DNA from: RGIG4079 sp045637505
GTDB taxonomy: Bacteria > Bacteroidota > Bacteroidia > Bacteroidales > Muribaculaceae
Reading direction: 5' to 3'
Length of the DNA stretch: 64,000 nucleotides
Assembly: GCA_045637505.1 (NCBI GenBank)
Contig: JAZTZO010000045.1
Location: 46,740-110,739, forward strand
Part shown: positions 17,605-25,418 of the stretch, one piece after another
How positions within the stretch are numbered: the first letter of the stretch is position 1
How the letters are laid out: every line of letters starts with the position of its first letter
Made by a program: the position numbers and the translations under genes
The notes under the pieces: generated by a model
What the model saw: the letters and a program-made list of their open reading frames with translations, nothing else
Database searches by the model: none
Told to the model about the DNA's origin: nothing

Positions 17605-17612
17605 CAAAGGTA
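17605..17612 (-). promoter_or_regulatory. -7 promoter element upstream of the XRE gene
   Basis: TACCTTTG on the minus strand is an exact TAnnTTTG match followed by C. No clear -33 TTTG is seen at the right distance. Confidence 0.45.
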
Positions 17613-17649
17613 GTTATAATTCGTGACTTAAAATAAATATCTCTAAATC

Positions 17650-18060
17650 TTACTCTGATTTTTTCAAGAAGAATATGCGATAAATGAAATTTTTATCAAT
17701 GGTGAGGATGCATTGTTCTCCTTTTTGTTCAAAGGCTCGAGCAAGGGTGATGATATTGTCGTGGCCTGTGCCGTCAATGTCGGTGAGGTATAGTTTGTCG
17801 CCACTGATACGATATTTATAACGAAGGTCGCCCAAGTCGTTGCCTTGCCATGAGAGAGTGGTGTTTTGAGGATGGAACTCAAGTATCTCAATGTGTGTGG
17901 GCTCTTCTTGGGTTGTCATTTGTCCATCTTGCCACAATCCATATCGAATGAGTCGATAAGAAAAGCCTTCGTCGGCATCTTTGATACATGCGTTCCAATC
18001 TTGTGCAAAAGATATTAGTGTGACGAGTAAAAGCGAAAGAGTGATTATAGCCTTTTTCAT
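17650..18060 (-). CDS. Small exported protein of unknown function
   Basis: ATG 18060 gives 136 residues with a signal peptide (MKKAIITLSLLLVTLISFAQ). The mature part, about 115 residues, is strand-rich and looks lipocalin-like: SYRLIRYGLWQDGQ, then IEILEFHPQNTTLSWQGND, YKYRISGDKLYLTDIDGTG, and a closing ILTIDKNFIYRIFFLKK. Bacteroidota have many such small exported beta proteins without assigned roles. A strong -7 element lies 22 bases before the start. The gene is divergent from the acyltransferase gene. Confidence 0.6.
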   Translation of the reverse strand: MKKAIITLSLLLVTLISFAQDWNACIKDADEGFSYRLIRYGLWQDGQMTTQEEPTHIEILEFHPQNTTLSWQGNDLGDLRYKYRISGDKLYLTDIDGTGHDNIITLARAFEQKGEQCILTIDKNFIYRIFFLKKSE

Positions 18061-18081
18061 TTTGAAATATTTAGTTTCTTG

Positions 18082-18089
18082 CAAAGATA
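18082..18089 (-). promoter_or_regulatory. -7 promoter element for the small exported protein
   Basis: TATCTTTG on the minus strand is an exact match to TAnnTTTG, 22 bases upstream of the ATG, implying a very short leader. Confidence 0.55.
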
Positions 18090-18150
18090 ATGAAAATAGA
18101 ATTATATGGTATAAAAATTGTTAGTTTTAGGTGGGTGAAAGATTGATAAT

Positions 18151-18181
18151 TTTGTTGTTAGCGGCTTTTTGATTAATTTTG
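18151..18181 (+). promoter_or_regulatory. Consensus promoter for the acyltransferase/sigma-54/SecG gene string
   Basis: TTTG at 18151-18154, a 19-base spacer and TAATTTTG at 18174-18181 match the Bacteroidota promoter exactly. The predicted transcript starts about 20 bases before the ATG at 18206. Confidence 0.75.
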
Positions 18182-18205
18182 TGGTGATAATTATCATTAT
18201 ATTTC

Positions 18206-19051
18206 ATGAGTCAACAAGAAACACCTATAAAACGCACGGTTCTCGACTATAACGACATCTCGCAGATGGTGCCTTGGTTTAAGGGCAAGGAGAAGTTTGT
18301 GAATCGGTTGCTTAAATTTCTGTCGGTCGATAAGGTGAATTGGATTCACGACCATAATTGTGATGTTCAAGGAGCTGAATTTACCACTGGGTTGTTGCGC
18401 GATTTGGATATAAAATTGCGTATCGACAACGAGCAACGATTAGACAATCTGCCCGAGGGTGCGTTTATCACGGTGAGCAACCACCCCTTTGGTGCGTTGG
18501 ATGGAATTACATTGATAAATCTCATAGGCACGCGTCGTCCGCAGTTTAAGGTGATGGTGAATATGATATTAAATTATATCAGTGCAATGCGCCCCAGTTT
18601 CATTGCCGTAGATGCGTTGGCGAGTGATGACCCCAAGAAAAAGGCGGTGTCGATGCAGGGTATCAAGAGCGCCATTATGCAAGTGCGTCGAGGCAATCCC
18701 ATAGGTTTTTTCCCTGCAGGTGCAGTGTCGAAGGTGAATTTCAAGGGCCAGCTCAACGACCGCGAGTGGCAACCAACTATCATTCGCCTCATTCAGCAAA
18801 TGAAAGTTCCGGTGATTCCTATCTATTTTCATGGTAGCAATAGTTGGTGGTTTAACTTCTTGGGAGTGGTGTGCTGGCAGTTGCGCACATTGCGATTGCC
18901 TGCCGAGGTGTTTCGCAAGAAAGGCGCTACGCTTCATGTGTCGATAGGTGAGCCTATCACGGTAGAGGAGCAAGAGCAACACTCTGGCTCATTAGAAGAA
19001 TTAGGGAAGTATTTAAAAGATAAAACATACGAATTACGCAAATGCCGATAG
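18206..19051 (+). CDS. PlsC-family acyltransferase, possibly for an amino-acid lipid
   Basis: 281 residues. The acyltransferase signature is visible as ITVSNHPFGALDG (the His...Asp catalytic block) and later NPIGFFPAGAVSK and VPVIPIYFHGSN. This variant resembles the hemolysin-like acyltransferases that add the second acyl chain to lyso-ornithine or lyso-glycine lipids (OlsA/GlsA type) more than the standard phosphatidate-forming PlsC. The substrate cannot be decided from sequence alone. No transmembrane segment is obvious, so it is probably a peripheral inner-membrane enzyme. Its end overlaps the next gene by 10 bases, which suggests coupled translation. Confidence 0.75.
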   Translation: MSQQETPIKRTVLDYNDISQMVPWFKGKEKFVNRLLKFLSVDKVNWIHDHNCDVQGAEFTTGLLRDLDIKLRIDNEQRLDNLPEGAFITVSNHPFGALDGITLINLIGTRRPQFKVMVNMILNYISAMRPSFIAVDALASDDPKKKAVSMQGIKSAIMQVRRGNPIGFFPAGAVSKVNFKGQLNDREWQPTIIRLIQQMKVPVIPIYFHGSNSWWFNFLGVVCWQLRTLRLPAEVFRKKGATLHVSIGEPITVEEQEQHSGSLEELGKYLKDKTYELRKCR

Positions 19052-20271
19052 AACTTGCTAACATATCACCCGAGGTGCATCAAGCTAAAACGCGATTTGG
19101 CATAGTGGGAAATGCGCCAGCATTAATAGCTGCAGTGTCGCGAGCTATTCAGGTTGCCCCTATCAACTTGTCGGTGCTTATTACTGGCGAGAGTGGTAGT
19201 GGTAAGGAGTTTTTTCCACAAATAGTGCATAGCTTCAGCCCACGCAAGCATAATAAATATATAGCCGTAAACTGTGGAGCAATACCCGAGGGTACTATTG
19301 ACTCGGAACTCTTTGGCCACGAGAAGGGTGCATTTACTGGTGCTGTAGCATCGCGTAAAGGCTACTTTGAGGAAGCCGATGGAGGCACTATATTTCTCGA
19401 TGAGGTTGCCGAGTTGCCAATGACTACGCAAGCACGCTTGTTGCGTGTGCTTGAGAGTGGCGAGTTTCTCAAGGTGGGTTCATCGACGGTGCAAAAAACC
19501 AATATACGCATCGTGGCAGCAACCAATGTTGACATGCAAAAGGCAGTAGAAGAGGGCCGTTTTCGTGAAGACCTTTATTATCGTCTTTCGACTGTACACA
19601 TCTCTATCCCACCATTGCGCGACAGGGGTAAAGATATCGCCTTGTTGGCGCGAAAATTCGCATCGGATTTTGCCGAAAAATATCGCACACCGGCAGTTCA
19701 ATTTGACGACACAGCTCGCCGCATGATAATGCAATATCGTTGGCCTGGCAATGTGCGTCAACTCAAAAATGTAATCGAACAAATAGCATTGTTTGAGGCT
19801 GGCAGTGAAGTTACTGCCAACGAGATAGAGCAATACATACCTCAAGATGCTACTATTTACACCCCTACTATATCAACACAAGGGCGTCAATCGATACATT
19901 CTTATGATGATGAGCGCGAAATGTTGTTTAATATGATATTCCGCTTACAACGCGAAATTGAGACGCTTAAAACAATAGTAACCGGAACACCTACAAGTGC
20001 ACCGCAGTTGCTCGATGTTCATAGCGGTTCGTCGGCAATAATTAAACGCACATCATATGATGGTGATATATTGCGTGTTGATGATGAGCCACGCGAGGTG
20101 AGAGAGGTAGAAAGCCAAGAGGTGTCGTCGATGACATTAGAGGATACCGAGCGCGAAACTATTCGTCGTTCGCTTGAACGAAATGGTGGACGTCGCAAGG
20201 CTACAGCCCAAGAGCTGAATATCTCGGAGCGCACACTTTATCGCAAGATAAGAGAGTATGGTCTTGAATAA
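19042..20271 (+). CDS. Sigma-54-dependent transcriptional activator without a receiver domain
   Basis: 409 residues. The AAA+ domain starts almost at once: Walker A GESGSGKE near residue 50, the sigma-54 contact loop GAFTGA near 93, FREDLYYRLS, and WPGNVRQLKNV. A linker follows, then a Fis-type helix-turn-helix at the C-terminus (ATAQELNISERTLYRKIREY). The N-terminal sensory or receiver domain is missing, so activity may be set by expression level or a partner protein. Sigma-54 itself is not in this window. The order acyltransferase, activator, LptE suggests a link with envelope homeostasis, which is an inference. Confidence 0.93.
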   Translation: MPIELANISPEVHQAKTRFGIVGNAPALIAAVSRAIQVAPINLSVLITGESGSGKEFFPQIVHSFSPRKHNKYIAVNCGAIPEGTIDSELFGHEKGAFTGAVASRKGYFEEADGGTIFLDEVAELPMTTQARLLRVLESGEFLKVGSSTVQKTNIRIVAATNVDMQKAVEEGRFREDLYYRLSTVHISIPPLRDRGKDIALLARKFASDFAEKYRTPAVQFDDTARRMIMQYRWPGNVRQLKNVIEQIALFEAGSEVTANEIEQYIPQDATIYTPTISTQGRQSIHSYDDEREMLFNMIFRLQREIETLKTIVTGTPTSAPQLLDVHSGSSAIIKRTSYDGDILRVDDEPREVREVESQEVSSMTLEDTERETIRRSLERNGGRRKATAQELNISERTLYRKIREYGLE

Positions 20272-20281
20272 GTTGAGAGTG

Positions 20282-20797
20282 ATGAAAACGACATTATTAA
20301 AAATATTATTGGTGGTTGTGATGGCTACAACATGGCAAGGGTGTCGCATTAGTTATAAGTTTAATGGGGCTGCTCTTGATTATAATGTGTACAAGACAAT
20401 CAATGTGTCGGAGTTTCCTATTAGAGCAGCGTTGGTGTATCCACCATTGCAACAAACTTTTGAAAACGAGTTGCTCGATTATATAACTCGCAACACTCGA
20501 TTGCGCACAGTTGATAGCGCGTCCGACCTTGAACTATCGGGCGAAATCACAGGTTATAATCTCACACCACAGGCTGTTACCGAAAACGCTTATGCCTCAA
20601 AAACGCGATTGACAATCACGGTAAGGGTAAAATATACCGACAATAGGGTAGAAGGAAAAAACATCGACCAATCATTCTCGGCCTATCGCGACTTTGATAG
20701 TTCGGAGATGTTGACCGATGTGCAAGATGAATTATGTCAACAAATTACAAAAGAGTTGGTTGACCTGATATTTAACGCTACCCTTGGTAATTGGTAG
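20282..20797 (+). CDS. LptE family lipoprotein (LPS transport)
   Basis: ATG 20282 gives 171 residues. The lipoprotein signal reads MKTTLLKILLVVVMATTWQGC, with the acylated Cys at 21. The mature domain is LptE-like: strand-rich, with TINVSEFPIRAALVYPPLQQTFENEL matching the known start of the fold and QITKELVDLIFNATLGNW at the end. LptE plugs the LptD barrel that delivers LPS to the cell surface. An alternative start at 20258 (overlapping the activator gene) is less likely, because it spoils the signal. Confidence 0.85.
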   Translation: MKTTLLKILLVVVMATTWQGCRISYKFNGAALDYNVYKTINVSEFPIRAALVYPPLQQTFENELLDYITRNTRLRTVDSASDLELSGEITGYNLTPQAVTENAYASKTRLTITVRVKYTDNRVEGKNIDQSFSAYRDFDSSEMLTDVQDELCQQITKELVDLIFNATLGNW

Positions 20798-20815
20798 AAA
20801 TAAAATGAATATAAA

Positions 20816-21610
20816 ATGACATTGCAAGAAACCATATCATCGCTATTGGATAATGACACAACGCAACTCGATCCGCAATGGGTAGAGGAGATACTTGAGC
20901 AATATCCCTATTTCACTCTCCCTGCTTTGATGTTGTTGAGTCGCAACAAAGAGGTTGACGATGAGGTGAAAGCTCGATTGGTGCAACGATTGTCGTTAAA
21001 CAGCCCCGATCGTGATTCGCTATCGATGGTGATAGGTGAAGATGCTAAATTGTGGGCTACATTTTATCCACAAGAAGAGCGCCATCCAGTGGTGTCAACC
21101 AACGAGGCTATCTCTACCTTCCTTGATAATTATGGTAACAGTGATGCCAAAGAAGAGGCATTGCTTGAGCGATTGATATTTAACCCTACGCCCGATTATG
21201 CCCAACTATTGGCCGAGGAAGAGGAGCGTAGTGTGCCACAAAATGTAGATTTATCGGCGCCTGACTCGCAAGATGCGTTAATCAACGCGTTTATCTTGAA
21301 GAGCCGAGAGCAACAAGGACATTTCCCTGCGATAAACGAAGATTTAGCAATTGAATCAAAGGCGGTAGAGGAAGAAGATGCCACACCAGTGTTGTCGCCC
21401 GAGGTTACCGAAGACGATTCGATGTTGAGCGAAAGTTTGGCGAAAATTTACATAAAACAGCGCAAATATTCAAAGGCTTATGAAATTATCCGCAATTTAA
21501 GTTTGAATTTTCCAGAAAAAAGTATTTACTTTGCAGACCAATTGCGTTTTTTGCAAAAATTGATGATAAATCAGCGTTATATTGAGCGAAAAAAGGCGCA
21601 AGAAAGATGA
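20816..21610 (+). CDS. Conserved cytoplasmic protein of unknown function with C-terminal TPR-like helices
   Basis: 264 residues, no signal peptide, very acidic middle section. The C-terminal 60 residues (SLAKIYIKQRKYSKAYEIIR, then LSLNFPEKSIYFADQLRF) look like one or two TPR-like helix pairs. The N-terminal part (LLDNDTTQLDPQWVEEILEQ YPYF) is helical. It lies between lptE and secG in what looks like one operon. The role is not known; a scaffold in envelope biogenesis is a guess from position only. Confidence 0.6.
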   Translation: MTLQETISSLLDNDTTQLDPQWVEEILEQYPYFTLPALMLLSRNKEVDDEVKARLVQRLSLNSPDRDSLSMVIGEDAKLWATFYPQEERHPVVSTNEAISTFLDNYGNSDAKEEALLERLIFNPTPDYAQLLAEEEERSVPQNVDLSAPDSQDALINAFILKSREQQGHFPAINEDLAIESKAVEEEDATPVLSPEVTEDDSMLSESLAKIYIKQRKYSKAYEIIRNLSLNFPEKSIYFADQLRFLQKLMINQRYIERKKAQER

Positions 21611-21659
21611 AATTGCTAAATATTGACAAAAAGAAACAATAAAAACAACAATTTATAAT

Positions 21660-22055
21660 ATGGACATTTTAATTATTGTATTATCAGTTATTGTATCACT
21701 CCTTTTGATTGGGGTAGTGCTTATTCAAAAATCTAAAGGTGGAGGTCTTTCTTCATCATTTGCAGGCTCAAACCAAATTATGGGTGTTCGCCGCACAACC
21801 GATTTTATTGAAAAAGCAACTTGGACACTTGCATCAGTTATCGCTGTATTGGCTATTGCATCGGCTTTCTTTATGAAAGACATGAACCAAAGCAGCGAAT
21901 CACTTCGCACACTCAACCAAGTAGCAACTCCAGCACCTGTTGAAGCAAAAGGTCAATATGAAACAGAAGCAGAAAAAGCACCTGCTGCTCAACCTGCTGC
22001 TGAAACTAAAGCGCCTGCTGCTGAAGCACAAGCACCTGCTGCACCTCAAAAGTAA
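21660..22055 (+). CDS. secG: Preprotein translocase subunit SecG
   Basis: Two transmembrane segments (residues about 2-22 and 55-76) enclose the diagnostic SecG loop IQKSKGGGLSSSFAG and NQIMGVRRTTDFIEKATW. SecG assists SecYEA in protein export. The C-terminal tail from about residue 90 is rich in Ala, Pro and Glu and longer than in Proteobacteria. Such low-complexity tails occur in other Bacteroidota SecG proteins. Confidence 0.93.
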   Translation: MDILIIVLSVIVSLLLIGVVLIQKSKGGGLSSSFAGSNQIMGVRRTTDFIEKATWTLASVIAVLAIASAFFMKDMNQSSESLRTLNQVATPAPVEAKGQYETEAEKAPAAQPAAETKAPAAEAQAPAAPQK

Positions 22056-22175
22056 AAAACTCCCCACGCATAGTGGGATGATACAATCTTTAGAGAATAT
22101 ACAGGGAGTGTCATATTGATGCTCCCTTGAGTTGTTAATAAGAATCATTGTGTTTACTCATATATAAGCAATGTT

Positions 22176-22727
22176 ATGAGAATAGCCGTATTTTGTTCAT
22201 CGCGCGAGAATATCAATGAGCAATATAAAGAGTCGGCACGCACCATAGGTCGTTGGATAGGAGAACACTCTTGCACATTGATATATGGTGGTGTAGATAA
22301 AGGACTCATGCACATAGTGGCTAGTGAGGTAAAAGCCTCGGGCGGTCGCACAGTGGGTATTGTGCCAGTGACGCGCCTTGGAGTGCGCAATGTGCGCGAC
22401 GATGAAATGATAACATCAACCGACCTAAATGATCGCAAGGCTAAAATGTTGCGCTTGTGCGACTTGTTTATCGTGCTACCCGGAGGATATGGCACTCTTG
22501 ATGAGTTTGTTTCGACATTTACTTCGTTGGCATTTGCAGGCAATAAAACCAAAGAGATAATCGTTTTTAATCAAAATAATATCTTCGACACCACATTGGC
22601 TCAATTTCAAGTGATGATTAATGAGGGAATGATGGAGAAAGAACTATTGCAAAGAGTGAAAGTTGCTACCACAGCACAAGAATGTTGCGCAATGATGAAT
22701 CAATTTATACACCATAAAAAGCCATGA
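22176..22727 (+). CDS. LOG family protein (TIGR00730 type)
   Basis: 183 residues with the lysine-decarboxylase-like signature PGGYGTLDEF near residue 109 and a Rossmann-like start MRIAVFCSSRENI. Related proteins hydrolyse cytokinin riboside 5'-monophosphates or other nucleotide monophosphates, releasing ribose 5-phosphate. The true substrate in Bacteroidales is not established. The stop overlaps the following adenosyltransferase start by 4 bases (ATGA), indicating coupled translation. Confidence 0.88.
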   Translation: MRIAVFCSSRENINEQYKESARTIGRWIGEHSCTLIYGGVDKGLMHIVASEVKASGGRTVGIVPVTRLGVRNVRDDEMITSTDLNDRKAKMLRLCDLFIVLPGGYGTLDEFVSTFTSLAFAGNKTKEIIVFNQNNIFDTTLAQFQVMINEGMMEKELLQRVKVATTAQECCAMMNQFIHHKKP

Positions 22728-23284
22728 AAAAGAGTATAATATATACATGCACCGGCGATGCTGGCACAACATCGCTCGTTGGAGGTCAACGAGTGAAGAA
22801 AAACGACATACGCATTGAGGCCTATGGCACAGTTGACGAGTTGAGTGCTCACATAGGGTTGCTCACAGCCTATGAATATGAAAAGGAGCAAAACGAGGTG
22901 CTCACCTTTGTTCAAAACAAATTGTTTAACATAGGTGCATATCTTGCTACCGAAAGCCCTGAGGGGGAGAATGCTCCAGCATGGGGGCTTGGCGAAGCCG
23001 ATATTAAGCGATTGGAAGATGCAATCGATGTGGTAGATAATGAATTGCCTCGCTTGAAAAACTTCGTGTTGCCCGGAGGCGCATTATCATCGTCAATGGC
23101 ACATGTGGCACGCACAGTGTGTCGCCGTTGTGAACGACGCATCATTGACCTTGGTGAGACGGCTTATGTAGATGCCAATGTGTTGAAATTTATCAACCGA
23201 TTGAGCGATTATTTGTTCGTTTTGGCACGATTTATCAATGTTTCGTCGGGAAAAGAAGAAAAATATTGGAATAAAGATTGTTAG
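22724..23284 (+). CDS. Cob(I)alamin adenosyltransferase, PduO type
   Basis: 186 residues. It begins with the ATP-binding motif TCTGDAGTTSLVGGQRVKK and continues with the conserved AYGTVDELSAHIGL. The helical core ends with RTVCRRCERRIIDL and FINRLSDYLFVLAR. The enzyme transfers the 5'-deoxyadenosyl group of ATP to cob(I)alamin, making coenzyme B12 for enzymes such as methylmalonyl-CoA mutase. It overlaps the LOG gene by 4 bases. No cobalamin riboswitch is visible upstream. Confidence 0.92.
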   Translation: MKKSIIYTCTGDAGTTSLVGGQRVKKNDIRIEAYGTVDELSAHIGLLTAYEYEKEQNEVLTFVQNKLFNIGAYLATESPEGENAPAWGLGEADIKRLEDAIDVVDNELPRLKNFVLPGGALSSSMAHVARTVCRRCERRIIDLGETAYVDANVLKFINRLSDYLFVLARFINVSSGKEEKYWNKDC

Positions 23285-23307
23285 TTATAATAAAATGACT
23301 AATTTTG
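23278..23307 (+). promoter_or_regulatory. Promoter of the DUF2795 gene
   Basis: TTG at 23278-23280, a 19-base spacer and TAATTTTG at 23300-23307. The -33 box overlaps the adenosyltransferase stop codon. Confidence 0.6.
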
Positions 23308-23363
23308 CGGCTCTAAAACAAAACTTATATAAATTCTAATAATAACCAAAAATATAAATAGCT

Positions 23364-23585
23364 ATGTATTGGACACTTGAATTAGCATCAAAACTCGAAG
23401 ACGCTCCATGGCCAGCAACCAAAGAAGAACTCATTGACTATGCAATGCGTTCGGGAGCACCACTTGAAGTTATTGAAAACCTTCAAGAAATGGAAGATGA
23501 GGGCGAAACATATGAATGTATCGAAGACATTTGGCCCGACTATCCAAGCAAAGAAGACTTCTTCTTCAACGAAGATGAGTACTAA
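23364..23585 (+). CDS. DUF2795 family small acidic protein
   Basis: 73 residues, very acidic C-terminus. The family pattern WPATKEELIDYAMRSGAPLEVIENL is complete, followed by EDIWPDYPSKEDFFFNEDEY. It is a short, widely conserved Bacteroidota protein without assigned function. It has its own promoter and a strong terminator, and no stable partner gene. Confidence 0.88.
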   Translation: MYWTLELASKLEDAPWPATKEELIDYAMRSGAPLEVIENLQEMEDEGETYECIEDIWPDYPSKEDFFFNEDEY

Positions 23586-23612
23586 TAGAGTATTAGTAAA
23601 TTAAAAATAAGG

Positions 23613-23650
23613 AAACGATTGGTTGCTAACAGTAGTCAATCGTTTTTTTT
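23613..23650 (+). terminator. Intrinsic terminator after DUF2795 gene
   Basis: AAACGATTG at 23613-23621 pairs with CAATCGTTT at 23637-23645 around a 15-base loop and runs into eight T. Confidence 0.85.
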
Positions 23651-23744
23651 GTTTTGCGATATTATAAACGATGATATTAGTGTTGTGTTAAAAAAAAATG
23701 GTTAAATTTGTTGTTCAAAGAGAAAATGTAAATTTAAAAATAAT

Positions 23745-24236
23745 ATGAAAAAGTTTTTAGTAATTGCCATTATGGCGATGATGATGAGTTCGTGTATAGA
23801 TATAGATGCTCTAAAAGGATTTTTTGGCGGTAATGCTGAAAAAGAGGAGAACGCTAAACTCGACTCTATCACAATGGCTCTAAAAAAGATGGAAGAAAAA
23901 ATGGTTGCGCAAGAGGCTCAACATCAAGCCGAGTTGGCCAAAGCAAAGCAAAATGTTCCAGGACCAAGTCCAAATGCTTATCGTGATGATAATCCCTATG
24001 CATGGTTGTCGCAACGAAAGTATTCGTGGGATGAATTTGCGTATAAAGCATCAAGTCCAGCACAATACCGTATATGGCGCAATGCAATGTTTGCTCGTCA
24101 TGGATATATTTTTAAAAGTGCCGATTTGCGTGAACATTTTAGCCAGTTTACATGGTATGTGCCTCGTTATAAAACTGTGACATTGACAGCTGTTGAGGTG
24201 CATAATGTAAATGTGCTTAAATCAATGGTTGATTAG
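23745..24236 (+). CDS. YARHG-domain lipoprotein
   Basis: 163 residues. The signal MKKFLVIAIMAMMMSSC ends in a lipobox with Cys at 17. Residues about 40-70 form a short coiled coil (Lys/Glu/Gln-rich). The C-terminal domain is YARHG type: RNAMFARHGYIFKSADLREHF and FTWYVPRYKTV. YARHG domains are extracellular modules of unknown binding partner. A TAAATTTG element at 23703-23710 probably starts transcription. The peptidase gene follows 25 bases later, so the two may form an operon. Confidence 0.82.
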   Translation: MKKFLVIAIMAMMMSSCIDIDALKGFFGGNAEKEENAKLDSITMALKKMEEKMVAQEAQHQAELAKAKQNVPGPSPNAYRDDNPYAWLSQRKYSWDEFAYKASSPAQYRIWRNAMFARHGYIFKSADLREHFSQFTWYVPRYKTVTLTAVEVHNVNVLKSMVD

Positions 24237-24261
24237 TCTAATATAGTTTGATTAATAGGTT

Positions 24262-25119
24262 GTGAAGAGAAAAATTTACATAGCATTAGCATTGACGGCA
24301 ATGTGTTCAACCACATTGGCTTGTGATAACACTCAAGCATCGCAAGTGTCCACAAGCAATGGTGAATCGGTTGCCGTTGTTGCCCCCAAAAACGATGTGT
24401 CGCAAGTGGAAAACATGAAAGAGGTCAATTCGATTCCACAAGAGGCACAATGGCTCATTGAGGCATACCCCGAGCAGAAATTGCAATATAAAGATGGAAA
24501 AATAGTATTTCCCGATGGCTATGCTGTAGTGTGGGATGACGGCAAGAAAAAGTCGTTTGTAGAGCAACTTGATAACTCTGATATTGAGGACAGTTTTGCT
24601 ATGCCCTACCAATTAGGGGGAGAGCCAACATTTCAAGCCGATGGTGGACGAAGCCGTAGTGATGCGTTCTTCAAGAAAATGTATGGGGCATCGTCGGCCG
24701 CTGTGCAAAAAAATCTTACCACGGTGAATTGGTTTGGCACAAACATAAAAGTCACCAAAGTTAATGGAGTGGATAAGAAACTCAAGGCTGTAGCTGCTGA
24801 GTTGGCAAAACACCCCGAGTTGCGTAAATATATAGAGAAACCTCAATCGTTTTATTGGCGCAAGGTGCGAGGCTCAAATCGTCAAAGTGCCCACAGCTAT
24901 GGCATTGCCGTGGATATGGGGATAAAATATTCTAATTACTGGTTGTGGACCTATCCTCGAGCAAATGAAAATACGCAGATAAAATATAAAAATCGTTTTC
25001 CCGAAAAAATAGCAAAGATATTTGAAAAATATGGCTTTATATGGGGCGGAAGATGGTATCATTTTGATACGATGCACTTTGAATATCGTCCCGAAATTTT
25101 AAAAGGGGCAAAGAGGTGA
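24262..25119 (+). CDS. M15-type D-Ala-D-Ala carboxypeptidase-like lipoprotein
   Basis: 285 residues with a GTG start. The signal MKRKIYIALALTAMCSTTLAC places a lipid-modified Cys at 21. The C-terminal domain has the zinc-peptidase pattern of family M15: SAHSYGIAVDMGI (first His and Asp ligands) and HFDTMHFEYRPEIL (last His and the catalytic acid region). Family M15 cleaves D-Ala-containing peptides of peptidoglycan. The N-terminal 130 residues are specific to this subfamily. It would act in the periplasm, anchored to a membrane. Confidence 0.8.
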   Translation: MKRKIYIALALTAMCSTTLACDNTQASQVSTSNGESVAVVAPKNDVSQVENMKEVNSIPQEAQWLIEAYPEQKLQYKDGKIVFPDGYAVVWDDGKKKSFVEQLDNSDIEDSFAMPYQLGGEPTFQADGGRSRSDAFFKKMYGASSAAVQKNLTTVNWFGTNIKVTKVNGVDKKLKAVAAELAKHPELRKYIEKPQSFYWRKVRGSNRQSAHSYGIAVDMGIKYSNYWLWTYPRANENTQIKYKNRFPEKIAKIFEKYGFIWGGRWYHFDTMHFEYRPEILKGAKR

Positions 25120-25158
25120 TTTTTTAGAAAAATGTTGAAAAATAAATTCATTAAAGAG

Positions 25159-25188
25159 TTTGTTAATCTAAAAATATCATTAACTTTG
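25159..25188 (+). promoter_or_regulatory. Consensus promoter in front of a short transcript
   Basis: TTTG at 25159-25162, an 18-base spacer and TAACTTTG at 25181-25188. There is no ORF of useful size between this promoter and the terminator at 25239. Confidence 0.6.
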
Positions 25189-25193
25189 CAATA

Positions 25194-25272
25194 GAATAAT
25201 GTAATAATAGTTGTTTTATAGATAATTGTGTAAAAGTGATAGGACTGTCGAGATGACAGTCCTATTATTTTT
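25194..25272 (+). ncRNA. Candidate small RNA or attenuator leader (about 80 nt)
   Basis: A consensus promoter ends 5 bases upstream. A perfect 11-bp stem (ATAGGACTGTC/GACAGTCCTAT, 5-base loop, 25239-25265) followed by TATTTTT closes the stretch. This layout fits either a free-standing small RNA or a leader that is terminated before the lipid A acyltransferase gene at 25419. A second -7 element (TAAATTTG, 25339-25346) lies between them and can serve that gene on its own. Confidence 0.4.
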
Positions 25273-25418
25273 GTGTCATAAAAGTTGGCAATAAGTCGAA
25301 AATAGGGGTGTAAATGTGAAAAGAATCGGGAATTTAATTAAATTTGCATTATAATATTGTTTCTCTTTAGGATTAAAGAGGAGGCTGTGTAACTTTGAGA
25401 AAGAAAAGTATTATAAAA

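Noticed and set aside
22063..22078. Small CCCAC/GTGGG hairpin after secG
   Set aside because: Only five base pairs and no T-run, so I do not call it a terminator.
22600..22730. Cobalamin riboswitch in front of the adenosyltransferase gene
   Set aside because: The gene overlaps the LOG gene by 4 bases, leaving no leader, and no B12-box-like sequence was seen upstream of the operon.
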